Assembly: GCA_021794095.1 (NCBI GenBank)
Contig: JAJYRN010000012.1
Location: 1 to 64,000, forward strand
Direction: 5' to 3'
Length of the DNA stretch: 64,000 nt
From: Acidobacteriota bacterium
GTDB taxonomy: Bacteria; Acidobacteriota; Holophagae; Holophagales; Holophagaceae
Below are positions 63,940 to 64,000 of the stretch, one piece after another; the first letter of the stretch is position 1, and every line of letters starts with the position of its first letter. The notes beneath the pieces are model-generated. The model had not been told where the DNA came from. It saw only the letters and a list, made by a program, of their open reading frames with translations, and did no database searches. Both the position numbers and the translations under genes were made by a program.

Positions 63940-64000
63940 TCACGCGCCCGAGGGCCCTCCCAGCCGGTAACCCACGCCGACCAGGGTTTCGATATGGGTC
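63940..64000 (-). CDS. OmpR/PhoB-family response regulator, C-terminal end only (truncated by window)
   Basis: Minus strand reads ...THIETLVGVGYRLGGPSGA*, the canonical end of a winged-helix OmpR domain. Confidence 0.75.
   Translation of the reverse strand, partial: THIETLVGVGYRLGGPSGA

Overview
High-GC bacterial chromosomal window. Gene content and style suggest Acidobacteriota/Holophagae (Geothrix- or Holophaga-like), but that is an inference. Coding is dense and the main blocks are: (i) a lipoprotein with 363-bp Ig-like repeats and a C-terminal ice-binding (DUF3494) domain, followed by a double-OmpA protein; (ii) an envelope/general-stress island at about 5.4-19 kb (BON, Dps-like, DUF948, YtxH, Lmo0937-type and DUF3309-type microproteins, OmpA, cardiolipin synthase, CheB-CheR-PAS fusion, PAS kinase); (iii) a PIG-L / GT4 / glycosidase operon; (iv) housekeeping genes (acyl-CoA ligase, XerC/D, FAH, pdxJ); (v) a large minus-strand chemotaxis operon joined to a STAS/SpoIIE partner-switching module, with a CheZ-like gene nearby; (vi) a 1770-aa hybrid kinase with three duplicated PAS-GAF modules; (vii) pta, purN, nnr, tsaE, rmuC, HNH, pepA, pcm, arginase-family, plsC, GNAT, PiT/DUF47 and a PhoR-like kinase. 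No rRNA, tRNA, CRISPR array or intact IS element was recognised. The most interesting unexplained signal is a ~273-bp non-coding element at 29293-29565. It is closed by a 19-bp stem and contains several nested perfect stems, so it looks like a large structured RNA or a MITE-like element. Other unannotated signals are a decayed XylR_N (V4R) fragment, a structured leader before the ice-binding gene, a frameshifted gene remnant at 56.9-57.1 kb, an inverted-repeat element at 57.8-57.9 kb, and small ORFs missing from or not resolved in the supplied track.
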